Source: Methylibium sp964616015 (lineage in GTDB: Bacteria > Pseudomonadota > Gammaproteobacteria > Burkholderiales > Burkholderiaceae_C). From it: a stretch of 9,374 nucleotides of DNA. Position numbers and translations under genes: made by a program. Under the pieces are notes generated by a model, which did not search any database, had not been told where the DNA came from, and saw only the letters and a list, made by a program, of their open reading frames with translations. The stretch spans positions 1-9,374 of the forward strand of contig CAZTTC010000118.1 in assembly GCA_964616015.1 (NCBI GenBank). Direction: 5' to 3'. Positions within the stretch are counted from its first letter, which is position 1, and each line of letters opens with the position of its first letter. Of the stretch, positions 1-6,786 are shown one piece after another.

Positions 1-2
1 AC

Positions 3-1736
3 AACCTCTCGCGGCTCAAGGCCGTCTGGCCCTACTTCTCCGACGCCCGCCGCGGTCTCGTGCTGGCCGGCGTCGGTGCCTCGATCGGTGCCGCGACCGA
101 GCCCCTGCTCGCCGCCATGATGAAGCCGCTGCTCGACAGCGGCTTCAGCGGCAGTGGCCTGCCGCTGTGGGTGGTGCCAGTCGTCATCCTCGGCCTCTTT
201 CTCGTGCGCGGCCTCGCCGGCTTCGTCGTCAACTACGCCCTGGCCTGGACCGCGAACCGCGGCACGCTGCGCATGCGCAACGCGATGTTCAGCCGCCTGC
301 TGGACGCCGACCCCGGGCTCTTCAATCAGCAGTCGACCAGCAAGCTCATCAACTCCGTCGTCTACGAGGTCCAGAGCGGCTCGAACCTGCTGGTCAACGC
401 CGTGCAGACGCTGATCAAGGACTCGCTGACCGCGGTCGCGCTGCTCGCCTACCTGGTCTGGATCAACTGGCAGCTCACGCTCTTCATCGCAGCGCTGTTC
501 CCGGCGGTGGCCATCGTGATGCGCGTCTTCGGAAAGCGCATGCACGGCATCGCCGTCGCCAGCCAGCGCGCGACCGACGAGCTGGCCTACGTGGTCGAGG
601 AGAACGTGCTGGCCTGGCGCATCGTGCGCCTGCACGGCGCGGCACCGGTCCAGGGCGAACGCTTCCGTCGCGCCAGCGACGGCCTGCGCCAGCTGATGCT
701 CAAGGCCACCGTCGCGGCCTCGACCGTCACGCCGGTCACCCAGATGCTCGCGGCCGCAGCCCTGTCGGCGGTCATCACCGCGGCGCTGTGGCAGGCCAGC
801 ACCGGCGGCGCGACGGTCGGCGGCTTCGTCTCCTTCGTCACGGCGATGCTGATGCTGATCACGCCGCTCAAGCACCTGTCCGAGGTCGCGGGGCCGATCA
901 CGCGCGGCCTGGCGGCCGTGCAGCGCGGCATCACGCTGATCGAGGACACGCGCATCGAGAGCGGCGGCGGCCATGCGGTCAGCCGCGCCCGCGGCGAGCT
1001 GCGGCTGGAAGGCGTGAGCCTGCGCTACAGCGCCGACAAGCCGCCGGCCCTCGACGGCGTGACGCTCGCCGTGGCGGCCGGCGAGACGCTGGCGCTGGTC
1101 GGCCCGTCGGGCTCGGGCAAGAGCACGCTGGTCAACCTGCTGCCGCGCTTCCTGGAGCCGCAGTCCGGCCGCATCCTGCTCGACGGCGTCGCCCTGCCCG
1201 ACTGGGACCTGCTGGCGTTGCGCCGCCAGTTCGCGCTGGTGAGCCAGGACGTGGTGCTGTTCAACGACAGCGTCGCGGCCAACGTGGCCCTGGGCTTCGA
1301 CATCGACGTCGAGCGCGTCCGCGCGGCGCTGGCGGGCGCGAACCTGCTGGACTTCGCCGAAGGCCTGCCGCAGGGCATCGACAGCACGATCGGCCACAAC
1401 GGCAGCCAGTTGTCGGGCGGCCAGCGCCAGCGGCTGGCGATCGCACGGGCCATCTACAAAGATGCTCCGGTGCTGATCCTCGACGAGGCGACCTCGGCGC
1501 TCGACTCCGAAAGCGAACGCCTGGTGCAGACCGCGCTGGAGCGCCTGATGGTCGGCCGCACCTCCGTCGTGATCGCACACCGGCTGTCCACCATCGAGGC
1601 CGCCGATCGCGTGGCCGTGCTCGATCACGGCCGCATCGTCGAACAGGGCTCGCACGCCGAGCTGCTGGCCCGGGGCGGCCTGTTCGCCCGGCTGCACGCG
1701 CTGCAGTTCAAGACCGACCTGGAGACCGCCGCATGA
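3..1736 (+). CDS. msbA: Lipid A export ABC transporter/permease MsbA (5' partial)
   Basis: An inner-membrane ABC exporter of the type that flips lipid A-core from the cytoplasmic to the periplasmic leaflet, using ATP as a homodimer. The frame is open from the window edge (first full codon at 3), giving 577 residues; family members are about 580-600, so only the extreme N-terminus is missing. The GTG at 60 is internal, because upstream codons already read as family-like N-terminal sequence. In fragment numbering, hydrophobic segments lie near residues 18-45, 53-81, 137-177 and 243-294, fitting the six-helix domain. The nucleotide-binding domain shows Walker A GPSGSGKST (367-375), a Q-loop Gln (415), signature LSGGQ (470-474), Walker B VLILDEATSALD (490-501) and the H-loop His (526). 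All catalytic motifs are intact. The stop overlaps the start of the next gene (ATGA, 1733-1736), so the two are probably cotranslated. Another lipid or glycan substrate is possible, but glycosyltransferase neighbours favour MsbA. Confidence 0.95.
   Translation, partial: NLSRLKAVWPYFSDARRGLVLAGVGASIGAATEPLLAAMMKPLLDSGFSGSGLPLWVVPVVILGLFLVRGLAGFVVNYALAWTANRGTLRMRNAMFSRLLDADPGLFNQQSTSKLINSVVYEVQSGSNLLVNAVQTLIKDSLTAVALLAYLVWINWQLTLFIAALFPAVAIVMRVFGKRMHGIAVASQRATDELAYVVEENVLAWRIVRLHGAAPVQGERFRRASDGLRQLMLKATVAASTVTPVTQMLAAAALSAVITAALWQASTGGATVGGFVSFVTAMLMLITPLKHLSEVAGPITRGLAAVQRGITLIEDTRIESGGGHAVSRARGELRLEGVSLRYSADKPPALDGVTLAVAAGETLALVGPSGSGKSTLVNLLPRFLEPQSGRILLDGVALPDWDLLALRRQFALVSQDVVLFNDSVAANVALGFDIDVERVRAALAGANLLDFAEGLPQGIDSTIGHNGSQLSGGQRQRLAIARAIYKDAPVLILDEATSALDSESERLVQTALERLMVGRTSVVIAHRLSTIEAADRVAVLDHGRIVEQGSHAELLARGGLFARLHALQFKTDLETAA
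1721..1724 (+). promoter_or_regulatory. Shine-Dalgarno inside the msbA 3' end
   Basis: GGAG lies 8 bases before the ATG at 1733, within the last codons of msbA. It supports that start and the 4-base overlap with the msbA stop. Confidence 0.6.
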
Positions 1737-2329
1737 GCGCCCCTGCCGCCCCACCGATCAGCCGCTACCCGGTGCCCGAGCTCCAGGGCCTGCCCGACGA
1801 CATCCGCCAGAAGATCCTCGCGGTGCAGGACAAGGCCGGTTTCGTGCCCAACGTCTTTTTCGGCTTCGCGCACCGGCCGGACGAGTTCCGCGCCTTCTTC
1901 GCTTACCACGACGCACTGCTGCTGCGCGAATCGGGCCTGAGCAAGGCCGAGAAGGAGATGATCATCGTCGCCACCAGCGGCGTGAACCGCTGCCTGTACT
2001 GCGTGGTGGCGCACGGCGCGATCCTGCGCGTTTACGAGAAGAAACCGCAGCTCGCGGACCAGCTGGCCACGAACCCGAAGAAGGCCGACCTGACGCCACG
2101 CCAGCACGCGATGATCGACTTTGCGCTGAAGGTCTGCAGCCAGGCGCAAGACGTGGACGACGACGACTTCGCGCGCCTGCGCGGCCACGGCTTCTCCGAC
2201 GAGGACATCTGGGACATCGGCGCGATCACCGCGCTGTTCGGGCTGTCCAACCGCATGGCCAACCTGATCTCGCTGCGGCCGAACGACGAGTTCTATCTGA
2301 TGGGGCGGCTGCCGAAGGCGCCGCGCTGA
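1733..2329 (+). CDS. AhpD-like peroxidase-related protein (carboxymuconolactone decarboxylase fold)
   Basis: A 198-residue protein resembling the 'uncharacterised peroxidase-related enzyme' group of the AhpD/carboxymuconolactone decarboxylase superfamily. Residues 84-95 carry the core NRCLYCVVAHG-type motif with Cys87, Cys90 and His94, the CxxC-x3-His arrangement that supports thiol peroxidase or disulfide chemistry in AhpD proteins. The surroundings match the family: an N-terminal segment with PDDIR and FVPN (residues 21-40), a KAEKEMI helix before the motif, and LFGLSNRMAN near 168-177. No signal peptide or membrane segment is evident, so it is probably cytoplasmic. The ATG overlaps the msbA stop and has a GGAG 8 bases upstream. 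Family members are often annotated without a known substrate, and the peroxidase role here is inferred from the intact cysteine pair. Its presence directly behind msbA suggests coexpression with LPS export, but no functional link is demonstrated. Confidence 0.9.
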   Translation: MSAPAAPPISRYPVPELQGLPDDIRQKILAVQDKAGFVPNVFFGFAHRPDEFRAFFAYHDALLLRESGLSKAEKEMIIVATSGVNRCLYCVVAHGAILRVYEKKPQLADQLATNPKKADLTPRQHAMIDFALKVCSQAQDVDDDDFARLRGHGFSDEDIWDIGAITALFGLSNRMANLISLRPNDEFYLMGRLPKAPR

Positions 2330-2347
2330 ATCGCTCGTCGCATCCCG

Positions 2348-2363
2348 TCACTTGGAGTGAGGA
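2348..2363 (+). promoter_or_regulatory. Ribosome binding site within a small inverted repeat
   Basis: The 38-base gap before the methyltransferase gene contains GGAG (2354-2357) and GAGG (2359-2362), the latter 5 bases from the ATG at 2368. TCACT (2348-2352) and AGTGA (2356-2360) form a perfect 5-base inverted repeat around a 3-base loop, so both Shine-Dalgarno candidates lie partly in a short hairpin. The ribosome site is well supported; any regulatory role of the hairpin is conjecture because the stem is short. No terminator-like poly-T follows, so read-through from the upstream gene is likely. Confidence 0.55.
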
Positions 2364-2367
2364 CCGC

Positions 2368-3342
2368 ATGAACACCACCGCCCACCTCGACGGCGTCGTG
2401 CTCGAGACGAGCCCCTGCCCCAACGGCTGCGCGCCGGCCGACGAGCCGGTGCTGGAAGGCCAGGACCGCCTGCACGGGCTGCGCGGTCGCTTCCGCGTCG
2501 TGCGTTGCCGCCATTGCGGCCTGATGCGCACCGACCCGCGCCCGACCGCCCAGACCATCGGCGCCTACTACCCCAGCGACTACGGGCCGCACCACACCGT
2601 GGCGCCGGTCGTGAAGGTCAAGCCGCAGACCTGGCACCGGCGCTTCCGGGCCCGCCTGCAGCGCTGGCTCGGCAAGGACGTGCGCCGCCTGCCCGACATT
2701 CCCGCCGGCCATCTGGTCGAACTGGGTTGCGCGTCCGGGGCCTACCTCGCCGAGCAGCGCGCGCGCGGCTGGACCGTCGAGGGCATCGAGTTCTCCGACG
2801 AGGCCGCGCAGCGCGCGCGCGCTCTCGGGATCGCCGTGCAGACCGCGACGGCCGAGACCGCCGCCGCGCCGGAGCGTCCCGCCGACGTGGTCGCTGCGTG
2901 GATGGTGCTGGAGCACCTGCACCAGCCGGCCGCCGCCCTGCGCAAAGTGCGCGACTGGGTCAAGCCCGAGGGCTACCTCGTGGCCGCCGTGCCCGACGCC
3001 GGCGCGTTGGAGCGGCGCGTGTTCGGCGAGTACTGGTACGGCCTGCACCTGCCCAACCACCTCTACCACTACACGCCGGACAGCCTGCGCACCCTGCTGC
3101 GGCACAACGGCTGGGAGCTGATCCAGGTGCATTGGCAGCCCAACTGCAACAACCTGCTGAACAGCCTCGAGTGGATGAGCCAGGAGCGCGGCTGGCCGCG
3201 CCGGCTCGCGCTGGCGCGCTGGTTGAAGAACGCGCCGCGCGCCGCCAAGCTGCGCAAGCACCTGGGCTGGCTGCTCGGCATCACGCGGCAGAGCGGTCGC
3301 ATGGAGTTCTGGGCCCGCCCGGCGTCGCGCGTCGATCGATGA
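2368..3342 (+). CDS. Class I SAM-dependent methyltransferase with N-terminal Cys4 motif
   Basis: A 324-residue protein of the Methyltransf_23-like group common in polysaccharide gene clusters. The N-terminal 55 residues hold two cysteine pairs, Cys17-x3-Cys21 and Cys47-x2-Cys50 (CRHCG), suggesting a small zinc-ribbon-like module. The Rossmann core follows: SAM-binding motif I VELGCASG (117-124), an acidic residue ending strand 2 (Glu141 in GIEFS), and the post-core motif VLEHLHQP (180-187). The later HLPNHLYHYTPDSL segment (227-240) is characteristic of the group. No membrane helix is evident. It probably methylates a sugar or glycan intermediate in the cytoplasm, but the acceptor cannot be read from the sequence. 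The start at 2368 has a good ribosome site. The stop overlaps the next ATG (ATGA, 3339-3342), placing it in an operon with the glycosyltransferase downstream. Confidence 0.9.
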   Translation: MNTTAHLDGVVLETSPCPNGCAPADEPVLEGQDRLHGLRGRFRVVRCRHCGLMRTDPRPTAQTIGAYYPSDYGPHHTVAPVVKVKPQTWHRRFRARLQRWLGKDVRRLPDIPAGHLVELGCASGAYLAEQRARGWTVEGIEFSDEAAQRARALGIAVQTATAETAAAPERPADVVAAWMVLEHLHQPAAALRKVRDWVKPEGYLVAAVPDAGALERRVFGEYWYGLHLPNHLYHYTPDSLRTLLRHNGWELIQVHWQPNCNNLLNSLEWMSQERGWPRRLALARWLKNAPRAAKLRKHLGWLLGITRQSGRMEFWARPASRVDR

Positions 3343-4415
3343 AGATCCGCTGGTGGCCGCACACCGCGGATCCGCGAGTCGCCAGCTACCGGCTGCGCTG
3401 CTTGCAGATCGTCGCGTGGCTGAAGCGCCGCGGATTCGATGCCGCCCTGTACCGGCCCGACGCGGCCGAGCGGCCCGACCTGCTGGTCCTGTCCAAGCGC
3501 TACGACCCCGCCACGCTGGACCATGCGCTCGCGCTGCGGGAGGCCCGTGGCTGCCGGCTGCTGCTCGACCTGTGTGACAACCACCTGCACGTCGACAACG
3601 CCGAGCCGCGATTGCTGGCCCGCGCCGATGCGTTGAAGCGCGCCCTCCGGGCGGCGGACCAGATCGTCACGGCCTCCGCTGCGCTGGCCGAGGTGGTCCG
3701 CGAGGCCTGCCCGACGGCGGCGCGGATCGCCGTCATCGCCGATGCCGCCGAAGCCCCTTTCGAGCCCGTGGGCCTGGCCCGACTGCGCCACGGGCAGGCC
3801 GAACTGGCGCTGCGCGGACTCGCTGCCCGTCTGGTGCGCAACGGCACGCCCCGACCACGCCGGCTGCTGTGGTTCGGCAACCATGGCAGCGCCGGCGTCG
3901 AGGGCGGCATGGCCGACCTGCAACGCATCCGCGCCACCCTGGAGCCAGCGCACGCCGCGCAGGCGCTCAGCCTGACCGTGATCAGCAACGACCGGGCCAA
4001 ACACGACCAGCTCATGCACGGCTGGCGGCTGCCCTCTCACTACCTGCCGTGGGACGCGCACAGCTTCTCGCGCGCGGCACGCCTGCACGGCGTCGCGCTG
4101 ATCCCGGTCGGGCTCAATCCCTTCACCCGCTGCAAGACGAACAACCGCATGGCGACGGCCTTCCTGCACGGCCTGAACGTCGTCGCCGACGCGATCCCCA
4201 GCTATCAGGAGTTCGCGGGCTGCGCCGTGCTCGACGACTGGCCGCGCGGCCTCGGGTCCTACCTCGACGACGCGGCGCGGCGCGAGCGCGATCTCGTCGA
4301 CGCGCAGGCGCTGCTGCGCGAGCGCTACAGTCTCGACCGCATCGCGACGCAGTGGCGCGCAGTGATCGAGGAAGCGGTCGCTGCCGGCCGCGCGCCGCAC
4401 GGAGCCGATACGTGA
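3339..4415 (+). CDS. GT-B type glycosyltransferase (glycosyltransferase family 1/4-like)
   Basis: A 358-residue protein with the look of a GT-B (Glycos_transf_1-like) enzyme, transferring a sugar from an activated nucleotide donor. The N-terminal half has SYRLRCLQ (16-23), a Rossmann strand RLLLDLCDN (73-81), and ADQIVTASAALAE (106-118), typical of the acceptor domain closing into the interdomain linker. The C-terminal half has the strand LLWFGNHGS (176-184), TVISND (213-218), and a donor-side segment GLNPFTRCKTNNR (258-270) followed by GLNVVADAIPSYQEF (278-292). This last region resembles the conserved nucleotide-sugar binding loop of the family, although the classical Glu-x7-Glu pattern is not clearly present. 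The start overlaps the methyltransferase stop. No Shine-Dalgarno sequence is visible before it, so translation probably depends on coupling. The sugar and linkage are unknown. I am confident of the broad fold, less of the exact family. Confidence 0.85.
   Translation: MKIRWWPHTADPRVASYRLRCLQIVAWLKRRGFDAALYRPDAAERPDLLVLSKRYDPATLDHALALREARGCRLLLDLCDNHLHVDNAEPRLLARADALKRALRAADQIVTASAALAEVVREACPTAARIAVIADAAEAPFEPVGLARLRHGQAELALRGLAARLVRNGTPRPRRLLWFGNHGSAGVEGGMADLQRIRATLEPAHAAQALSLTVISNDRAKHDQLMHGWRLPSHYLPWDAHSFSRAARLHGVALIPVGLNPFTRCKTNNRMATAFLHGLNVVADAIPSYQEFAGCAVLDDWPRGLGSYLDDAARRERDLVDAQALLRERYSLDRIATQWRAVIEEAVAAGRAPHGADT
4401..4404 (+). promoter_or_regulatory. Shine-Dalgarno that decides a GTG start
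   Basis: GGAG lies 7 bases before the GTG at 4412. It favours that GTG, which overlaps the preceding TGA as GTGA (4412-4415), over any later ATG; the GxGPS domain also needs these first residues. Confidence 0.6.
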
Positions 4416-5839
4416 AGAACTTCTTCGACTGGTTTCGCGAGCACCGCGACGGCCACCAGCCCTGGCTGATCCTCGGCAAGGGACCGTCCTTCGGCCGGCA
4501 GGAGGCCTTCGACCTGTCGGCCTACGCGACGCTGTCGCTCAACGACGTCGTCCGCACGCGGCCGGTCGACCTGGCCCACATGATCGACACCGAGGCGCTG
4601 GCGCGCTGCGGCGACCAGCTGGCCGCGAACGCCGGCATGCTGGTCATGCCCTGGTATCCGCACGTGCGCAACCAGGTCGGCGACAAGACCCTGGCGCAAT
4701 GGGCGACCGAGCTGCCGGTGCTGCAGCAGCTCGAGTCCGAGGGCCGGCTGCTGTGGTACGACCTGAGCACGTCGAAGCAACGCCACGGGGACCAGCCGGT
4801 CGTCGAAGCCCGCAGCTTCAGCGCCGAGGCGGCGCTGCACCTGCTGGCGCTGGCCGGCGTCGGCGTGGTGCGCTCGCTGGGCGTGGACGGCGGCGCGTCG
4901 TACAGCAATGCCTTCGACCACCTCAAGCACAAGACCCTGCTGAACAACGGCCACGCCAGCTTCGACCTGCAGTTCGAGGGCTTCGCCCGCACCATCCTCG
5001 CCACGGGCGTCGACTACGCGCCGCTGGCCGAGGAGTCGCCGATCCGCGTCTACGTCGGCAGCCAGGAGGAGCAGATGCTCGCGGTGAAGGTGCTCGAGTA
5101 CTCGATCCGCCGCCACGCCAGCATGACCGTCGAGGTGGTGCCGCTGCACGAAGGCGGCATCGACTTCCCCGTGCCGCGCGATCCGGCCAACCGGCCGCGC
5201 ACGCCGTTCTCCTTCCTGCGCTTCACGATCCCGCAGCTGGCCGGCTACCGCGGCCGCGCGATCTACCTCGACTCGGACATGCTGGTGTTCCAGGACATCC
5301 GCAGGCTCTGGAACCTGCCATTCAACGGCGCCGAGCTGCTGGCCGCGTGCGAGGCCGACGCCACCAGCCGGCGCCCGCAGTTCAGCGTGATGCTGCTCGA
5401 CTGCGAGCGCCTGCAGTGGACGCCGCAACAGGTGATCGACGCGCTCGACAGCGGCCGGCTCGACTACGCGCGCCTGATGTACGACATGGCGCTGGCCGAC
5501 GACGTGCGCGCGACGATCCCCGCGACCTGGAACTCGCTCGAGCACTACGAGGCCGGCCGGACCGCCCTGCTGCACTACACCGACATGAACCGCCAGCCCT
5601 GGGTCTACCGCGGCAACCGCTGGGGCTCGCTGTGGTCGCAGGCGCTGAAGGACGCGATCGCGTCCGGCTTCATCGAGGCCGACGAGGTGCGCGAGCATGT
5701 GAGGCGCGGCTGGGTGCGGCCCTCGCTGCTGGCCGAGGTGGGCCTGGGCGACGGCGCGCCGCACTGGCTGCCCGGGGCCGGCGCCTGGCAGGACCGCCGC
5801 TTCGTGCCGCCCTACAAGCGCATGCCCGCCACAGCGTGA
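4412..5839 (+). CDS. Two-domain protein: N-terminal GxGPS (sialyltransferase/DUF115-like) domain fused to a GT8-like glycosyltransferase
   Basis: A 475-residue protein with two apparent domains. Residues 1-205 open with strand-plus-loop LILGKGPSF (19-27), then SLNDVV (42-47), HMID (56-59) and RSLGVDGGASYSNAF (154-168). The GxGPS loop followed by an Asn and an Asp strand resembles the nucleotide-binding part of bacterial GT42/GT29 sialyltransferases and DUF115 (MptE-like) proteins; this is pattern resemblance only. Residues 210-475 look like a GT-A fold enzyme near family GT8: strand IRVYVGSQEEQMLAV (211-225), PRTPFSFLRFTIP (262-274), the metal-binding DxD as YLDSDM (285-290; Asp287, Asp289), and a late HYTDMNRQPW (388-397) matching the conserved GT8 His and PW segment. 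The GT8-like half therefore appears catalytically complete. The GTG start overlaps the upstream stop and has a GGAG 7 bases before it. No membrane segment is evident. Donor and acceptor are unknown. The fusion could add two residues in sequence, or the first domain could be a non-catalytic partner. Confidence 0.85.
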   Translation: MKNFFDWFREHRDGHQPWLILGKGPSFGRQEAFDLSAYATLSLNDVVRTRPVDLAHMIDTEALARCGDQLAANAGMLVMPWYPHVRNQVGDKTLAQWATELPVLQQLESEGRLLWYDLSTSKQRHGDQPVVEARSFSAEAALHLLALAGVGVVRSLGVDGGASYSNAFDHLKHKTLLNNGHASFDLQFEGFARTILATGVDYAPLAEESPIRVYVGSQEEQMLAVKVLEYSIRRHASMTVEVVPLHEGGIDFPVPRDPANRPRTPFSFLRFTIPQLAGYRGRAIYLDSDMLVFQDIRRLWNLPFNGAELLAACEADATSRRPQFSVMLLDCERLQWTPQQVIDALDSGRLDYARLMYDMALADDVRATIPATWNSLEHYEAGRTALLHYTDMNRQPWVYRGNRWGSLWSQALKDAIASGFIEADEVREHVRRGWVRPSLLAEVGLGDGAPHWLPGAGAWQDRRFVPPYKRMPATA

Positions 5840-5841
5840 GC

Positions 5842-6786
5842 ATGCCCACGGCCTCCGGCGACGACGCACCACGGGTGTCGGTGGCACTGTGCACCTACAA
5901 CGGCGCCCGCTTCCTGCCCGAGCAGCTCGACTCCCTGCTGGCGCAGGACGAACGGGATCTCGAGCTCGTCGCTGCCGACGACGCCTCGACCGACGGCAGC
6001 TGGGAGCTGCTGCAGGCCTATGCACCGCGCTTCGCGCGCAGTCGGCTGATCCGCAACGAGCGCACCCTGGGCGTGCGCGCGAACTTCGGGCAGGTGCTGC
6101 GCGCCTGCCGCGGCGAGTGGATTGCGCCCTGCGACCAGGACGACCGCTGGCTGCCGTCCAAGCTGAGCCGCCTGCTGGCAGTGGCCCAGCCCGGCGACGG
6201 GCTCGTCTACTGCGACTCGGCGCTGGTCGATGCCCGGGGCCAGGCGCTCGGCCGGCGCGTGTCGCAGCGCTACCGCATGGTCGACGGCAGCGAGCCGCGC
6301 ATGTTCGCGCTGTCCAACTGCGTGTCCGGCCACGCCATGCTGCTGCACCGCAGCCTGCTGGCGCGCGCCCTGCCGATCCCCGAGGGTGCCGCTCACGACT
6401 GGTGGCTCGCCTTCGTGGCGGCGTCGACCAGCCGGCTGCGCCATGTCGATGAAGCGCTGATCGAGTTTCGCCAGCACCAAGACAACGCATCGGGGTTTGC
6501 CGGCCAGCGTTCGGCGGCAGCGCGCGCGCGTGGTGCACGCGATCGCTACGAGGCCGAGACGCGCGCGCTCGAGGCCCTGGCCGACTTCGAGTCGCCGCAC
6601 CGGCCCTTCTTCGTCGAGCTGCTCGGTCTGTGGCGCGAACGCGGCCGCAGGGCCTGGACGCCGGCGCTCGCCGCCTTCGTCTACCGCCACCGCGAGACCG
6701 TGTTCGCGATGAAGACCAGCGCGCCCGGCCACAAGGCGCGACACGCGCTCAAGTACCTGCGGGGGCTGCCGCCGGCGAGGGACTGA
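5842..6786 (+). CDS. Glycosyltransferase family 2 protein
   Basis: A 314-residue GT-A fold enzyme that probably adds one sugar to a growing LPS or surface glycan at the cytoplasmic face. GT2 motifs appear in order: VALCTYNG (14-21), AADDASTDGS (44-53) for nucleotide binding, CDQDDRW (97-103) containing the metal-binding Asp cluster, and HDWWLAF (185-191), the acceptor-side segment expected to carry the catalytic base. The C-terminal 95 residues are basic and helical, with no clear membrane helix. I chose the ATG at 5842, 2 bases after the preceding stop. An in-frame GTG at 5836 would add two residues and give a GTGA overlap like the one at 4412; neither start has a clear Shine-Dalgarno sequence. 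Its 3' end overlaps the convergent GT9 gene by 38 bases. The DQDD/HDWW pattern is seen in rhamnosyltransferase-like and galactosyltransferase-like GT2 proteins, but the substrate cannot be fixed. Confidence 0.92.
   Translation: MPTASGDDAPRVSVALCTYNGARFLPEQLDSLLAQDERDLELVAADDASTDGSWELLQAYAPRFARSRLIRNERTLGVRANFGQVLRACRGEWIAPCDQDDRWLPSKLSRLLAVAQPGDGLVYCDSALVDARGQALGRRVSQRYRMVDGSEPRMFALSNCVSGHAMLLHRSLLARALPIPEGAAHDWWLAFVAASTSRLRHVDEALIEFRQHQDNASGFAGQRSAAARARGARDRYEAETRALEALADFESPHRPFFVELLGLWRERGRRAWTPALAAFVYRHRETVFAMKTSAPGHKARHALKYLRGLPPARD

Noticed and set aside
60..62. GTG as the start codon of msbA
   Set aside because: The frame is open upstream to the window edge, and the 19 earlier codons read like the MsbA N-terminus, so the gene begins outside the window.
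2293..3261. A 322-residue - strand open frame opposite the methyltransferase
   Set aside because: The + strand methyltransferase has clear SAM-binding and cysteine motifs; the antisense translation has none.
3069..4400. A 443-residue - strand open frame opposite the GT-B gene
   Set aside because: There are no family motifs and the composition is typical of a shadow frame.
4325..6538. A 737-residue open frame on the - strand opposite the fusion and GT2 genes
   Set aside because: Its translation is Arg/Ala/Pro/Gln/His-rich with no recognisable motif, and the + strand carries well-supported enzymes throughout. Long antisense frames are expected at this GC content.
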